From Lachnospiraceae bacterium (lineage in GTDB: Bacteria; Bacillota; Clostridia; Lachnospirales; Lachnospiraceae), in contig CAADYR010000146.1 of the NCBI GenBank assembly GCA_900753305.1, forward strand, positions 3,040-67,039: a stretch of 64,000 nt of DNA. Reading direction: 5' to 3'. Below the pieces are notes generated by a model. That model made no database searches and had not been told where the DNA came from. It worked only from the letters and a program-made list of their open reading frames with translations. The stretch's first letter is position 1; each line of letters starts with the position of its first letter. This document shows positions 1 through 8,286 of this stretch, piece by piece. The position numbers and the translations under genes were made by a program.

Positions 1-63
1 ACGATAGAGAAATGCGATATGGTATATCGCGTAGAAAACGGAGCAATTGTAAAAGAACGGTAA
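1..63 (+). CDS. ABC transporter ATP-binding protein, C-terminal end only (partial)
   Basis: Only the last 20 codons are in the window; frame 1 is open from base 1 to the TAA at 61-63. The peptide begins TIEKCDMVYRVENG. It closely matches the tail of the complete PglK-like ABC transporter at 48510-50252, which ends TIEKCDIIYKVEGG. That stretch lies just after the H-loop in such transporters. The gene is therefore read as a second lipid-linked-oligosaccharide flippase or exporter of the same family. It sits 27 bases before the GT2 gene and is probably co-transcribed with it. The rest of the protein is outside the window, so the call depends on this short match. Confidence 0.7.
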   Translation, partial: TIEKCDMVYRVENGAIVKER

Positions 64-90
64 CTGGATGAAAATGAGAGGGTATGCTAT

Positions 91-1113
91 ATGAAATTGA
101 GTATTGTAGTACCTGTGTACAACATGGCGGCAGGAAATAAGTTACGATTTTGTCTGGATTCTCTGGTAAACCAGACGATTGCAGATTATGAGATCATTGC
201 AGTAGATGATGCATCTACAGATGAGTCATTGACCATATTGAAAGAATATGAAGCCAAGTATCCATGGAAGTTCCGGGCTGTGCAGTCTTATGAGAACAGA
301 CGGCAGGGTGGAGCCAGAAATATGGGACTGGAACTGGCGAAAGGCAACTGGGTTGGGTTTGTGGACTCTGATGACTGGGTAGCTCATGATATGTATGAGA
401 AACTTGTACGTAAGGCGGAAGAGACAGGCGCAGACGTAGTAGGCTGTGATTATAACATGACATCTACCCAAAGTATGGAGATAGGTAAGGTAGTTACCAA
501 TAATACCAAGGAACAGACAGGAATCCTCAATCATGAAAAGTATGCACTTCTGGTCATGAATCCGGGAAGCATGGTCATCAAGATATACAGCAGAGAAGTC
601 ATAGAGGCAAATCATCTTCGTTTTCCGGAGAAGACATTCTATGAAGATAACTGTGCATCACCTATCTGGATGCTTCATTTTACCCATTTTGAAAAAGTGG
701 AAGAACCATTGTACTACTATTATCAGCATGATGAATCCACAGTACATGAGATTTCCATGGAGAAATGTGAAGCCAGACTTTTAATGGGAAAAAGGCTCAT
801 AGAAGAAAGCCGTAAATGTGGATTTTATAAACCATACAGACAGGAATTTGAATTTGCTTTCAGCAAGCTGTACTATATGAATACATTATTCACATATATG
901 ATCGGAATGAAACATCCAAGGCTTGACTTCCTGAAACTGATTGCAAAGGGCATGCAGGAGGAATTTCCGGAATTTCAGAATAATGTGTATTATCAGAGGG
1001 AATTTGATGAAGAACAGAAAAAGCTGGCTGCCATGCATATGCAGTCACCACTTATGTTTCTCATCTATTATAAATTACTCTATGGATATCGTAAAATACG
1101 TGGGAAGGTATAG
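91..1113 (+). CDS. GT2 family glycosyltransferase
   Basis: This is a 340-residue inverting glycosyltransferase with an N-terminal GT-A fold, expected to add one sugar to a lipid-linked glycan at the cytoplasmic membrane face. The N-terminus reads LSIVVPVYN. The nucleotide-binding VDDASTD is at about 38-44, and the metal-binding DSDDW is at 92-96. An ED pair at 185-186 (FYEDN) is a likely catalytic-base region. No membrane helix is evident. GAGAGG at about 76-82 lies 8 bases before the ATG and supports the start. It lies between an ABC transporter tail and an MBOAT gene, a set of neighbours that recurs rearranged at 45-50 kb. Donor and acceptor cannot be told from the sequence. Confidence 0.88.
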   Translation: MKLSIVVPVYNMAAGNKLRFCLDSLVNQTIADYEIIAVDDASTDESLTILKEYEAKYPWKFRAVQSYENRRQGGARNMGLELAKGNWVGFVDSDDWVAHDMYEKLVRKAEETGADVVGCDYNMTSTQSMEIGKVVTNNTKEQTGILNHEKYALLVMNPGSMVIKIYSREVIEANHLRFPEKTFYEDNCASPIWMLHFTHFEKVEEPLYYYYQHDESTVHEISMEKCEARLLMGKRLIEESRKCGFYKPYRQEFEFAFSKLYYMNTLFTYMIGMKHPRLDFLKLIAKGMQEEFPEFQNNVYYQREFDEEQKKLAAMHMQSPLMFLIYYKLLYGYRKIRGKV

Positions 1114-1120
1114 TTAGAAG

Positions 1121-2587
1121 ATGCAGTTCACATCCTTTAATTTTGCAGTTTTTTTTCCAATTGTAATTCTTGGCTTTTATCTTTTGCCTAAAAAATTCAG
1201 GCAGGTATGGCTTTTGCTTGCCAGTTATTATTTCTATATGGGGTGGAATCCCGGATATGCACTGCTGATCCTGACATCGACGATAATTACATACGTATGT
1301 GGACTGGGAATTTATGCGATTCCCGGACAACAGTTCGGGAAGAGGAAAGCAGTGCTGATTCTGGGAATTCTTTCCAATCTTGGCATATTGATTTTCTTTA
1401 AATATTTTTATTTCCTATATGACAGCATAGCGGCAGTGGCTTCCCTGTTTGGAACACATATGAAGGCTGCAAGTCTTGATATTGTGCTTCCTGTAGGCAT
1501 TTCATTCTATACCTTTCAGGCATTGGGATATATGATCGATGTATACAGAGGAGATGTCAAAGCAGAGAAGAATTTTATCCGTTATGCTCTGTTTGTTTCC
1601 TTTTTTCCACAACTTGTGGCAGGACCTATTGAAAGGAGCGGACATCTTTTATCACAGATTGAAGAAATTACCCATAGACCGTCGTGGAACTTTGATAAAG
1701 TTACCAGAGGCCTTCTTATGATGCTGTGGGGATACTTTATGAAGCTTGTGATCGCTGACAGGGCAGGCGTTCTGGTAGATAATGTTTTTGATACATATTA
1801 TTTATTTCATGGAGTAGCATTACTGCTTGCCATGGTTTTCTTTGCACTACAGCTCTATTGCGATTTTGCCAGTTATTCAGCTATTGCGATCGGTGCAGCA
1901 CAGATACTGGGGATTGAGTTATGTCCTAATTTCGCAGCCCCGTTCCTGTCTGCCAGTGTCAGTGAATTCTGGAGAAGATGGCATATTTCACTGAGTTCCT
2001 GGCTTAGAGACTATGTATATATTCCGCTTGGAGGAAGTCATTGTTCCAAAGGACGCAGGTATTTTAATACACTGGTGACTTTTCTGGTAAGTGGAATCTG
2101 GCATGGCGCGAGCTGGCATTTTGTGTTATGGGGAGCATTGCAGGGTATTTTTATCATAATAGGAGATATTTTAAGACCCATAAAGGATAAAATAGTTGTA
2201 AAGAAGAATCATAGCGTTCAGGTTATTATGACTTTTGTGCTTTTTCTGATTTCATTTACTTTTTTCAGGGCGCCGTCTATACATGATGGGGTCTATTATC
2301 TGGAAAGAATGGTCTGTCAGTTTGATCCGTGGTCATTGCTGGATGGTTCTGTTTATACGCTGGGACTGGATGGAAAAGAGATGCTGGTGCTTTTCCTGGC
2401 AGTAATGATTCTGTTTATTGTAGATCTGTTCTATCAGAAAAAGCAGATTTATTTTGATACGATCGTGAAAGAGCAATGTCTGGCAATACAGTATCTGATC
2501 GTATTGGTATTGTTTATGATGATCCTGATTTTTGGCGCATACGGAGAGGGTTATGATGCATCGGAATTCATTTATTTTCAGTTTTAA
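1121..2587 (+). CDS. MBOAT family O-acyltransferase (AlgI/DltB type)
   Basis: This is a 488-residue polytopic membrane protein of the membrane-bound O-acyltransferase family. It is expected to move an acyl group, usually acetyl, across the membrane for O-acylation of an exported polysaccharide. The N-terminus (FTSFNFAVFFP) is typical of the AlgI/PatA-like branch. FWRRWHISLSSWLRDY is at about 283-298, and the conserved catalytic His is H328 in SGIWHGASW. About ten or more hydrophobic segments are visible. The gene starts 7 bases after the GT2 stop and its end overlaps the start of the SGNH-like partner, the usual MBOAT/SGNH pairing. A second pair lies at 45951-48508. The acyl group and target sugar are unknown. 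Confidence 0.92.
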   Translation: MQFTSFNFAVFFPIVILGFYLLPKKFRQVWLLLASYYFYMGWNPGYALLILTSTIITYVCGLGIYAIPGQQFGKRKAVLILGILSNLGILIFFKYFYFLYDSIAAVASLFGTHMKAASLDIVLPVGISFYTFQALGYMIDVYRGDVKAEKNFIRYALFVSFFPQLVAGPIERSGHLLSQIEEITHRPSWNFDKVTRGLLMMLWGYFMKLVIADRAGVLVDNVFDTYYLFHGVALLLAMVFFALQLYCDFASYSAIAIGAAQILGIELCPNFAAPFLSASVSEFWRRWHISLSSWLRDYVYIPLGGSHCSKGRRYFNTLVTFLVSGIWHGASWHFVLWGALQGIFIIIGDILRPIKDKIVVKKNHSVQVIMTFVLFLISFTFFRAPSIHDGVYYLERMVCQFDPWSLLDGSVYTLGLDGKEMLVLFLAVMILFIVDLFYQKKQIYFDTIVKEQCLAIQYLIVLVLFMMILIFGAYGEGYDASEFIYFQF

Positions 2588-3908
2588 AATTATTCTGTTT
2601 ATTCTGCTGTCAGCAGTATGTATGGGTATAGCAGGTAGAATCCTCAATGCCAAATTTATAAATGATTCTACCACGATCGTAGATGGTTTTTATGCAGAAA
2701 AGAAAAACGATATTGATGTGCTGGTGGTTGGCAGCAGTAACAGCTTCTGTACAATAGATCCTCTGGTGTTATATGAGGAATATGGGATTGCAGCATATGA
2801 TTTTGGAAGTTCCTCCCAGCCTCTGAATCTGTCTCTTTTATATTTAAAAGAAGCATTTAAACGACAAAATCCCAGGGTAGTTGCACTGGAAGTAAATATG
2901 ATCCCTGCAAACAGTCTTACGGCAATACCGGAGAACAGACTGCGTTGGGGACTTACGGATATTCCACTCTCAATAGATAAACTGACCTGTCTGTATCAGT
3001 CACTTGGTAAGGTAGATGTAGAATATATGAGTTATGTATTTCCAATACTAAGATATCATGGACGATGGAAAGAAGTTTCAAAATCAGATTATACATACTT
3101 ATGGAAAGATAAGACAAATATGGGCAAAGGGTATTTGTCAACAAAAGAAATTGCTGCGGAACCGGTGGATTTCTCTGATTATGGATCAGAGGGAGAGACC
3201 TGGATCGAAGATGACGTAGTGGCGTGTTTTGAACAGATCGTAAGGTTGTGCGAACAGAATGGAGCCAAGCTTGTCCTTTTTAAATCTCCCAGACAGCAAT
3301 GGTATCGTTATCAGACCAGGGCAGTGGCAGAACTTGCAGATAAATATGCAATTGAATATATAGATTATAATGAACGAATTTCAGAAATTAATCTGGATGT
3401 TACAGCAGATTTCCGCGACGGAGAACATCTGAATGATCATGGAGCGGCTAAGGTTACCAGGCATTTTGGAAACTGGCTGAGTAACCATTGTGTGTTACCG
3501 GACAGAAGAGAGGATGACAATCCCAATTCATGGGATGAAGCATTGCAGTACAGGGTGCGTGAGCAGACAATGCCCTGTGAAGGAACCGCAGATATTACCG
3601 GTTGCATGGAACGGCTTGCAAAAGATGACAATTATGTAGCTGTTGTAACATATGGGGCAGATAAGTCCAGATTACATCAGTGGATATACAGGGGCGGAGA
3701 AGTGCTTTATCATAAAGAATGGAAAGAACCGGGAGTAGAACATTACAGAATCAACAGGACGGATATCGTGCTTGCCAGAACGGAAGCTACTTTCCAGATC
3801 ATGATCAATGATATAGAGTATTATGAACCGGGCAATGACTGGTCCGTCATTGTATATGATACGGTAACGGATGCGGTAGTAGATGTGGTATCTTATGTCA
3901 ATGAGTAA
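2553..3908 (+). CDS. SGNH/GDSL-like extracytoplasmic acyltransferase partner (DltD/AlgX-like)
   Basis: The protein has one N-terminal membrane anchor (about residues 6-30) followed by an extracytoplasmic domain, 451 residues in all. VLVVGSSNS at about 57-64 looks like the nucleophile block of SGNH hydrolases. RDGEHLNDHG at about 288-297 supplies the D-x-x-H pair. MBOAT partners of this type receive the acyl group and place it on the glycan outside the cell. Start choice: ATG at 2553 or 2556 lies behind GGAGAGGG (2543-2550) and overlaps the MBOAT end; a TTG at 2532 is in frame but has no better site. The last 120 or so residues form an extra domain after the SGNH core whose role is not recognised. 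Confidence 0.78.
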   Translation: MMHRNSFIFSFKIILFILLSAVCMGIAGRILNAKFINDSTTIVDGFYAEKKNDIDVLVVGSSNSFCTIDPLVLYEEYGIAAYDFGSSSQPLNLSLLYLKEAFKRQNPRVVALEVNMIPANSLTAIPENRLRWGLTDIPLSIDKLTCLYQSLGKVDVEYMSYVFPILRYHGRWKEVSKSDYTYLWKDKTNMGKGYLSTKEIAAEPVDFSDYGSEGETWIEDDVVACFEQIVRLCEQNGAKLVLFKSPRQQWYRYQTRAVAELADKYAIEYIDYNERISEINLDVTADFRDGEHLNDHGAAKVTRHFGNWLSNHCVLPDRREDDNPNSWDEALQYRVREQTMPCEGTADITGCMERLAKDDNYVAVVTYGADKSRLHQWIYRGGEVLYHKEWKEPGVEHYRINRTDIVLARTEATFQIMINDIEYYEPGNDWSVIVYDTVTDAVVDVVSYVNE

Positions 3909-3925
3909 GGTTTTCGGAGTTTTTT

Positions 3926-3954
3926 TTGACGGAAGATACAGTTTGTGATATGAT
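3926..3954 (+). promoter_or_regulatory. Sigma-A-type promoter with extended -10, driving the pse operon
   Basis: The -35 box TTGACG is at 3926-3931. A 17-base spacer follows, then the -10 box TATGAT at 3949-3954. TG at 3946-3947 gives an extended -10 (TGATATGAT). It lies in the 115-base gap between the SGNH-like gene and pseB, and transcription should start near 3961. A second TATAAT at 3981-3986 has no matching -35 at the right distance. Boxes, spacing and position agree; activity is inferred. Confidence 0.72.
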
Positions 3955-4023
3955 TAGGTGTGATTATGGCTTGGAATAGTTATAATAAGAAAAGGAATGT
4001 TAAAACAAGTGGAGGAAAACACA

Positions 4024-5022
4024 ATGTTATTAGATGATAAAACAATATTAATCACAGGTGGAACAGGATCTTTTGGTAAATGCTTTACAAAGTATGTATT
4101 GACACATTACAATCCCAGGAAGATCATTATTTACTCACGTGATGAGTTCAAACAGTGGATGATGCAGAACGAATTTGCAGAATATAAGGACAAGCTTCGT
4201 TTCTTCATTGGAGATGTCAGAGACTATGAACGTATGAAGAGAGCTTTTGAAGGGGTAGATTATGTTATCCATGCGGCAGCATTGAAGCAGGTGCCTGCAT
4301 GCGAGTACAATCCCAATGAAGCGATCAAGACAAATGTTATCGGTGCACAGAATGTTATTGATGCATCCCTTAATATGGGCGTGAAGAAAGTAGTAGCGTT
4401 ATCTACAGATAAAGCTGTTAATCCGGTCAATCTGTACGGTGGTACGAAACTGGTATCTGATAAACTTTTTATCGCAGCAAATGCATACTGTGGTAATAAG
4501 GACCTGAACTTCTCTATTGTAAGATATGGTAATGTAGCGGGAAGCCGTGGTTCTATTATTCCTTTCTTCCATAAATTGATTCAGGATGGTGCAAGCGAAC
4601 TTCCTATTACAGATTACAGAATGACACGTTTCTGGATCAGCCTGACAGAAGGTGTTAAACTTGTGATCAAGGCACTGGAAGAAGCAAAGGGCGGAGAGAC
4701 ATTTATCAGTAAGATCCCTTCTTTCAAGATCACTGATCTTGCAGAGGCAATGGCACCGGGAATGGCTACAAAGGAAATAGGTATTCGTCCTGGCGAGAAG
4801 CTGCATGAAGTTATGGTAACAGCAGAAGACTCCATGACAACCTATGAATATGACAAGCATTTTATCATTTATCCACAGATGTTCTGGCAGGAATCCAAGC
4901 GTCCTACTCCAAACGGCAAGAAGGTAGAGGACGGATTCTATTATTCTTCAGGCAATAACGCAGAATGGCTGACTGTAGAACAGATCAGAGAACTTTTAAA
5001 GGATATTGATTTAGAGAAATAG
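4024..5022 (+). CDS. pseB: UDP-N-acetylglucosamine 4,6-dehydratase (inverting), PseB
   Basis: This is the first enzyme of pseudaminic acid synthesis. It converts UDP-GlcNAc to UDP-2-acetamido-2,6-dideoxy-L-arabino-hexos-4-ulose in the cytoplasm using bound NADP. It is a 332-residue extended short-chain dehydrogenase with no membrane segment, unlike the PglF type at 19785. The Rossmann motif TGGTGSFG is at 11-18 and STDKA at 127-131. Y138 and K142 form the YxxxK pair, and D129 and K130 match the dehydratase residues of this family. The ATG at 4024 follows GTGGAGG at a good distance; an in-frame ATG at 3997 lies upstream of that site. It is the first gene of a run in the order BCFIHG. Confidence 0.93.
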   Translation: MLLDDKTILITGGTGSFGKCFTKYVLTHYNPRKIIIYSRDEFKQWMMQNEFAEYKDKLRFFIGDVRDYERMKRAFEGVDYVIHAAALKQVPACEYNPNEAIKTNVIGAQNVIDASLNMGVKKVVALSTDKAVNPVNLYGGTKLVSDKLFIAANAYCGNKDLNFSIVRYGNVAGSRGSIIPFFHKLIQDGASELPITDYRMTRFWISLTEGVKLVIKALEEAKGGETFISKIPSFKITDLAEAMAPGMATKEIGIRPGEKLHEVMVTAEDSMTTYEYDKHFIIYPQMFWQESKRPTPNGKKVEDGFYYSSGNNAEWLTVEQIRELLKDIDLEK

Positions 5023-5059
5023 TGTAAAAACCAGATACTGGAAAGGTGTGGTGAACAGG

Positions 5060-6274
5060 ATGGAAGTAAATAACAAAATGGAACTGCCTGCTATTGCAGG
5101 TGGTAAACCGGTTCGCGAGACGAAACTGTTTTACGGACATCAGTATATAGATGAGGCAGATGTAACAGCAGTAACGCAGGTGCTTACCAGTGATTATCTG
5201 ACATGTGGACCCAAGATTGATGAGTTGGAGTCCAGATTATGTGCATTGACAGGAGCAAAATATGCAGTTGTATGCAGTAATGGTACAGCAGCTTTGCATA
5301 TTGCAGCTATGGCAGCAGGTGTATCTGAAGGTGATGAGGTGATCACGACACCGATCACTTTTGCGGCTTCAGCCAACTGCGCATTGTATTGTGGAGCAAA
5401 ACCTGTATTTGCAGATATCAATCCCAGAACCTATAACATTGATCCTGCTAAGGTAAAGGAGCAGATCACCGATAAAACCAGGGCTGTTGTTGCAGTAGAT
5501 TTTACCGGACAGGCTGTGGAACTTGATCCACTGCTTGAAATGTGCCATGAAAAAGGGATCATCCTGATTGAAGATGGTGCACATTCTATTGGAACCAAAT
5601 ATAAGGGCAGACCTGTGGGAAGCATTGCAGATCTGACTACTTTCAGCTTCCATCCGGTGAAAACAGTTACCGGAGGAGAAGGTGGAGCTGTTCTTACCAA
5701 TAATAAAGATCTGTATGAAAAGTTATTGTTATATCGTGCTCATGGTATTACCAGAAAACCGGAACTTCTGGAGAGAGAACCGGATGGTCCATGGTATTAT
5801 GAACAGATAGACTTAGGGTATAATTACCGAATCACTGATATTCAGTGTGCACTGATCATCAGCCAGTTGGACAAGATAGAGAAATTTGCAGCCAGAAGAA
5901 GACAGATCGTAGAACGTTATAATGAAGCGTTTGCCCAGATACCTGAGATTACGGTACAGCAGGAAATTCCGGAGTCTGATACGACCAGACATCTGTACAT
6001 TTTAAGAATTAAACCGGAGCTTCTTAATATTGACAGAAAAGGATTCTTTGAAGCTCTTGCAGCAGAAAATATTTGCTGTAATGTACATTATATCCCTGTA
6101 TACAGACATCCATATTATGAAAAATTAGGATATCAGAAAGGACTGTGTCCTGAGGCAGAGAAGCTATATAATGAAATTATCAGCCTGCCTTTGTATTATT
6201 CACTGACTGATAAGGATGTAGAAGATGTAATTACTGCTGTATCCAAGATTGCAGCATATTACAGAAAGAAATAA
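5060..6274 (+). CDS. pseC: UDP-4-amino-4,6-dideoxy-N-acetyl-beta-L-altrosamine transaminase, PseC
   Basis: This is the second step of pseudaminic acid synthesis. A PLP-dependent aminotransferase of the DegT/DnrJ/EryC1/StrS family adds the 4-amino group to the PseB keto-sugar, normally with glutamate as donor. The protein has about 404 residues. EDGAHSIG at 171-178 carries the PLP-ring Asp, and the Schiff-base lysine is K201 in SFHPVKTVTGGEGG. The start is not settled: ATG 5060 (MEVNNK) is chosen, but GTG 5048 or 5051 is possible because GAAAGG at 5041-5046 lies closer to them. The pairing with pseB, 37 bases upstream, separates it from the two other family members at 12723 and 21663. Confidence 0.92.
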   Translation: MEVNNKMELPAIAGGKPVRETKLFYGHQYIDEADVTAVTQVLTSDYLTCGPKIDELESRLCALTGAKYAVVCSNGTAALHIAAMAAGVSEGDEVITTPITFAASANCALYCGAKPVFADINPRTYNIDPAKVKEQITDKTRAVVAVDFTGQAVELDPLLEMCHEKGIILIEDGAHSIGTKYKGRPVGSIADLTTFSFHPVKTVTGGEGGAVLTNNKDLYEKLLLYRAHGITRKPELLEREPDGPWYYEQIDLGYNYRITDIQCALIISQLDKIEKFAARRRQIVERYNEAFAQIPEITVQQEIPESDTTRHLYILRIKPELLNIDRKGFFEALAAENICCNVHYIPVYRHPYYEKLGYQKGLCPEAEKLYNEIISLPLYYSLTDKDVEDVITAVSKIAAYYRKK

Positions 6275-6275
6275 G

Positions 6276-6305
6276 AGAAAAAGCTCGGGCTTACCGGGCT
6301 TTTTC
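6276..6305 (+). terminator. Terminator-like hairpin after pseC
   Basis: GAAAAAGCTCGG (6276-6287) pairs with CCGGGCTTTTTC (6294-6305): a 12-bp stem with one G-U pair and a 6-base loop. The A-run in the left arm and T-run in the right arm give the form of a bidirectional rho-independent terminator. It starts right after the pseC stop (TAA, 6272-6274). It may end or thin out transcription between pseC and pseF. Because pseF continues the same pathway with no clear promoter of its own, partial attenuation is more likely than a full stop. Confidence 0.6.
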
Positions 6306-6359
6306 GTGCATAAAAGAGTTTGAACGTATATGACAGACTGCAGAAATCGAGGTATGGAA

Positions 6360-7049
6360 ATGAGAAATGTAGCAATTATAACAGCAAGAGGTGGCAGCAA
6401 AAGGATTCCTCATAAGAATATAAGGCCATTCCTGGGCAAACCTATTTTGGAGTACAGTATTGAAGCGGCACTTGCAACAGAGTATTTTACAGAAGTCATG
6501 GTGTCTACGGATGATGAAGAAATTGCAGAAGTTGCCAGACATGCAGGTGCCAAAGTGCCTTTTATGAGAAGCGAGAACAATGCAAATGATTTTGCAACAA
6601 CTGCGGATGTGGTACTTGAAGTCATAAATTCTTATGAACGGATAGGACAGAATTTTGAACAGGCCTGCTGTATCTATCCTACAGCACCTTTTGTTACTGC
6701 CAATGCGTTAAAGACGGCTATGATGCTGTTAGAGCAGGAACAGGCAGATTGCGTCATACCGGTAGTGAAATTCTCATTTCCTCCACAGAGGTGTGTTGTC
6801 ATCAAAGGTGGCAGACTTACTCCTAAATGGCCGGAGAGTATGAATGTACGTTCTCAGGATCTGGAGCCGTATTATCATGACTGTGGGCAGTTCTATTGTC
6901 TGAATGTAGACAGTTTCAAAGAACAGAAGGCTATTTGGATGCGGAATGTAGTACCTTTTATTCAGGATGAAAGTACAGTGCAGGATATTGATACTCTGGA
7001 AGACTGGAAGATAGCAGAGATGAAGTATCGTATCATGCATAATATTTAA
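6360..7049 (+). CDS. pseF: CMP-pseudaminic acid synthetase (pseudaminate cytidylyltransferase), PseF
   Basis: This is the last pathway step: pseudaminic acid plus CTP gives CMP-pseudaminic acid, the donor for transfer. It is a 229-residue cytidylyltransferase of the NeuA/PseF family. The N-terminal nucleotide-binding motif (ITARGGSKRIPHKN, about 7-20) is clear. QDIDTLEDW near the C-terminus is usual for the family. Length and pathway context favour PseF over NeuA. The ATG at 6360 has GAGG (6349-6352) seven bases upstream; ATGs at 6330 and 6354 are in frame but worse placed. It sits between a hairpin after pseC and a palindromic element before pseI, so its expression may be uncoupled from both. 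Confidence 0.92.
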   Translation: MRNVAIITARGGSKRIPHKNIRPFLGKPILEYSIEAALATEYFTEVMVSTDDEEIAEVARHAGAKVPFMRSENNANDFATTADVVLEVINSYERIGQNFEQACCIYPTAPFVTANALKTAMMLLEQEQADCVIPVVKFSFPPQRCVVIKGGRLTPKWPESMNVRSQDLEPYYHDCGQFYCLNVDSFKEQKAIWMRNVVPFIQDESTVQDIDTLEDWKIAEMKYRIMHNI

Positions 7050-7067
7050 GTGATTGTTAAAAAATGT

Positions 7068-7207
7068 TAACTATTCAGGACCCCATGCGCAAAACCGCAT
7101 CTTCGATGCTCTATTTTGCTTATGTGGTTACTTAGCCATATAAATTGAGTCAAATACGCTTGTAAACAAGCATATTCTGTCTCAATTTGCATGGCTCTGA
7201 ATAGTTA
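7068..7207. repeat. MITE-like palindromic element with terminal inverted repeats
   Basis: The ends are an exact 11-bp inverted repeat: TAACTATTCAG (7068-7078) and CTGAATAGTTA (7197-7207). AAAAATGT flanks it on the left (7060-7067) and again one base outside the right end (7209-7216), like a target-site duplication. Inside, GCCATATAAATTGAG (7135-7149) pairs with CTCAATTTGCATGGC (7181-7195) at 13 of 15 positions. CTTGTAAACAAG (7159-7170) forms a small hairpin at the tip. No coding sequence lies within it. It fills most of the pseF-pseI gap. It could be a miniature transposable element or a structured leader; the terminal repeats and flanks favour the former. Confidence 0.65.
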
Positions 7208-7239
7208 CAAAAATGTAAATAAGGGATAGGTGGCATATT

Positions 7240-8286
7240 ATGGAGCAGATTGAAATTAACGGAAGAAAAGTAGGAGATGGCAATCCGGCGTATATCATAG
7301 CAGAAATGTCTGCAAATCATGCAGGCAGTCTGCAGCGTGCGAAAGAAATGATCCATGTTGCAAAGGAAGTGGGCGCAGACTGTGTAAAAATTCAGACATA
7401 TACACCGGATACTATGACAATTGATTGTCACAACCAGTACTTTGACATTTCAGAAGGAACCTGGAAAGGTATGAATCTTTATGAACTGTATCAACAGGCG
7501 TATACACCATGGGAGTGGCATGAAGAATTGCGTGATGAAGCTGCAAAAGCGGGAATTGATTTCCTTTCTACTCCTTTTGATAAGACAAGTGTAGATTTTC
7601 TGGAAAAAATCGGTATGTCTTTTTATAAGATTGCATCATTTGAACTGGTGGATATTCCATTATTGGAATATATAGCATCGAAGGGAAAGCCCATCATTAT
7701 GTCTACAGGGATGGGAAATCTTGAGGAGATTACGGAAGCAGTAGAAGCTATTTATGCACAGGGTAATCATGAGTTGGTGTTAATGAAGTGTTCAAGTGCT
7801 TACCCTGCCAAGGTAGAAGAGATGAACCTTAGTACAATTGTAGATTTAAAGCAACGATTTCATCTGCCGGTAGGACTTTCTGATCATTCCATGGGATATT
7901 TCAGTGCAGCAACTGCAGTAGCTATGGGAGCTAACGTGATTGAGAAGCATTTCTGCATCAGCAGAGCGATTAAGAATCCCGATTCTACATTCTCTATGGA
8001 ACCAGAGGAATTCCGGGAGATGGTATTACAGGTACGGGAAGTAGAAAAAGCAAGGGGTACAGTCAGATACGGAGTATCTAAGCAGGAAGAGTCAAATGCA
8101 TGCTTTAGAAGATCTCTTTTCGTGGTTCAGGATGTAGCGGCAGGAGAAAGTTTTACAGAAAAAAATGTAAGGAGTATCCGTCCGGCTTATGGATTAAAAC
8201 CTAAGTATTACAAGGAGATTCTTGGAAGAAAAGCGAATAAGGCAATCAAGGCAGGCACACCACTGGCATGGGAGGATATTGAATAG
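7240..8286 (+). CDS. pseI: Pseudaminic acid synthase, PseI
   Basis: The enzyme condenses 2,4-diacetamido-2,4,6-trideoxy-L-altrose with phosphoenolpyruvate to give pseudaminic acid. It has 348 residues: a NeuB-type TIM barrel (about 1-270) and a C-terminal SAF/antifreeze-like domain (about 285-345) that closes the active site. IAEMSANHAG near residue 20 and KHFCISR followed by PDSTFSMEP near 230-255 are more like PseI than NeuB. AGGTGG (7228-7233) precedes the ATG by 6 bases. The gene abuts pseH with no spacer. The palindromic element at 7068-7207 lies directly upstream, so its control may differ from that of pseB-pseC. Confidence 0.93.
   Translation: MEQIEINGRKVGDGNPAYIIAEMSANHAGSLQRAKEMIHVAKEVGADCVKIQTYTPDTMTIDCHNQYFDISEGTWKGMNLYELYQQAYTPWEWHEELRDEAAKAGIDFLSTPFDKTSVDFLEKIGMSFYKIASFELVDIPLLEYIASKGKPIIMSTGMGNLEEITEAVEAIYAQGNHELVLMKCSSAYPAKVEEMNLSTIVDLKQRFHLPVGLSDHSMGYFSAATAVAMGANVIEKHFCISRAIKNPDSTFSMEPEEFREMVLQVREVEKARGTVRYGVSKQEESNACFRRSLFVVQDVAAGESFTEKNVRSIRPAYGLKPKYYKEILGRKANKAIKAGTPLAWEDIE

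Noticed and set aside
215..615. Open frames on the minus strand inside the first GT2 gene, and many like them across the window
   Set aside because: They lie wholly inside well-supported plus-strand genes, have no ribosome sites, and give Cys/His/Ser-rich products with no family pattern.
3909..3930. A terminator after the first SGNH gene, suggested by the T-run near 3920
   Set aside because: The T-run is there but no stem-forming sequence precedes it.
7050..7239. A riboswitch before pseI
   Set aside because: The structure is a simple long palindrome with terminal inverted repeats and a likely target duplication, and it matches no riboswitch core I know. A mobile-type element explains it better.
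7240..8286. N-acetylneuraminate or legionaminate synthase (neuB/legI)
   Set aside because: The sequence pattern (KHFCISR, PDSTFSMEP) and the presence of pseB, pseC, pseG and pseH support pseudaminic acid; no NeuC-type epimerase is present.
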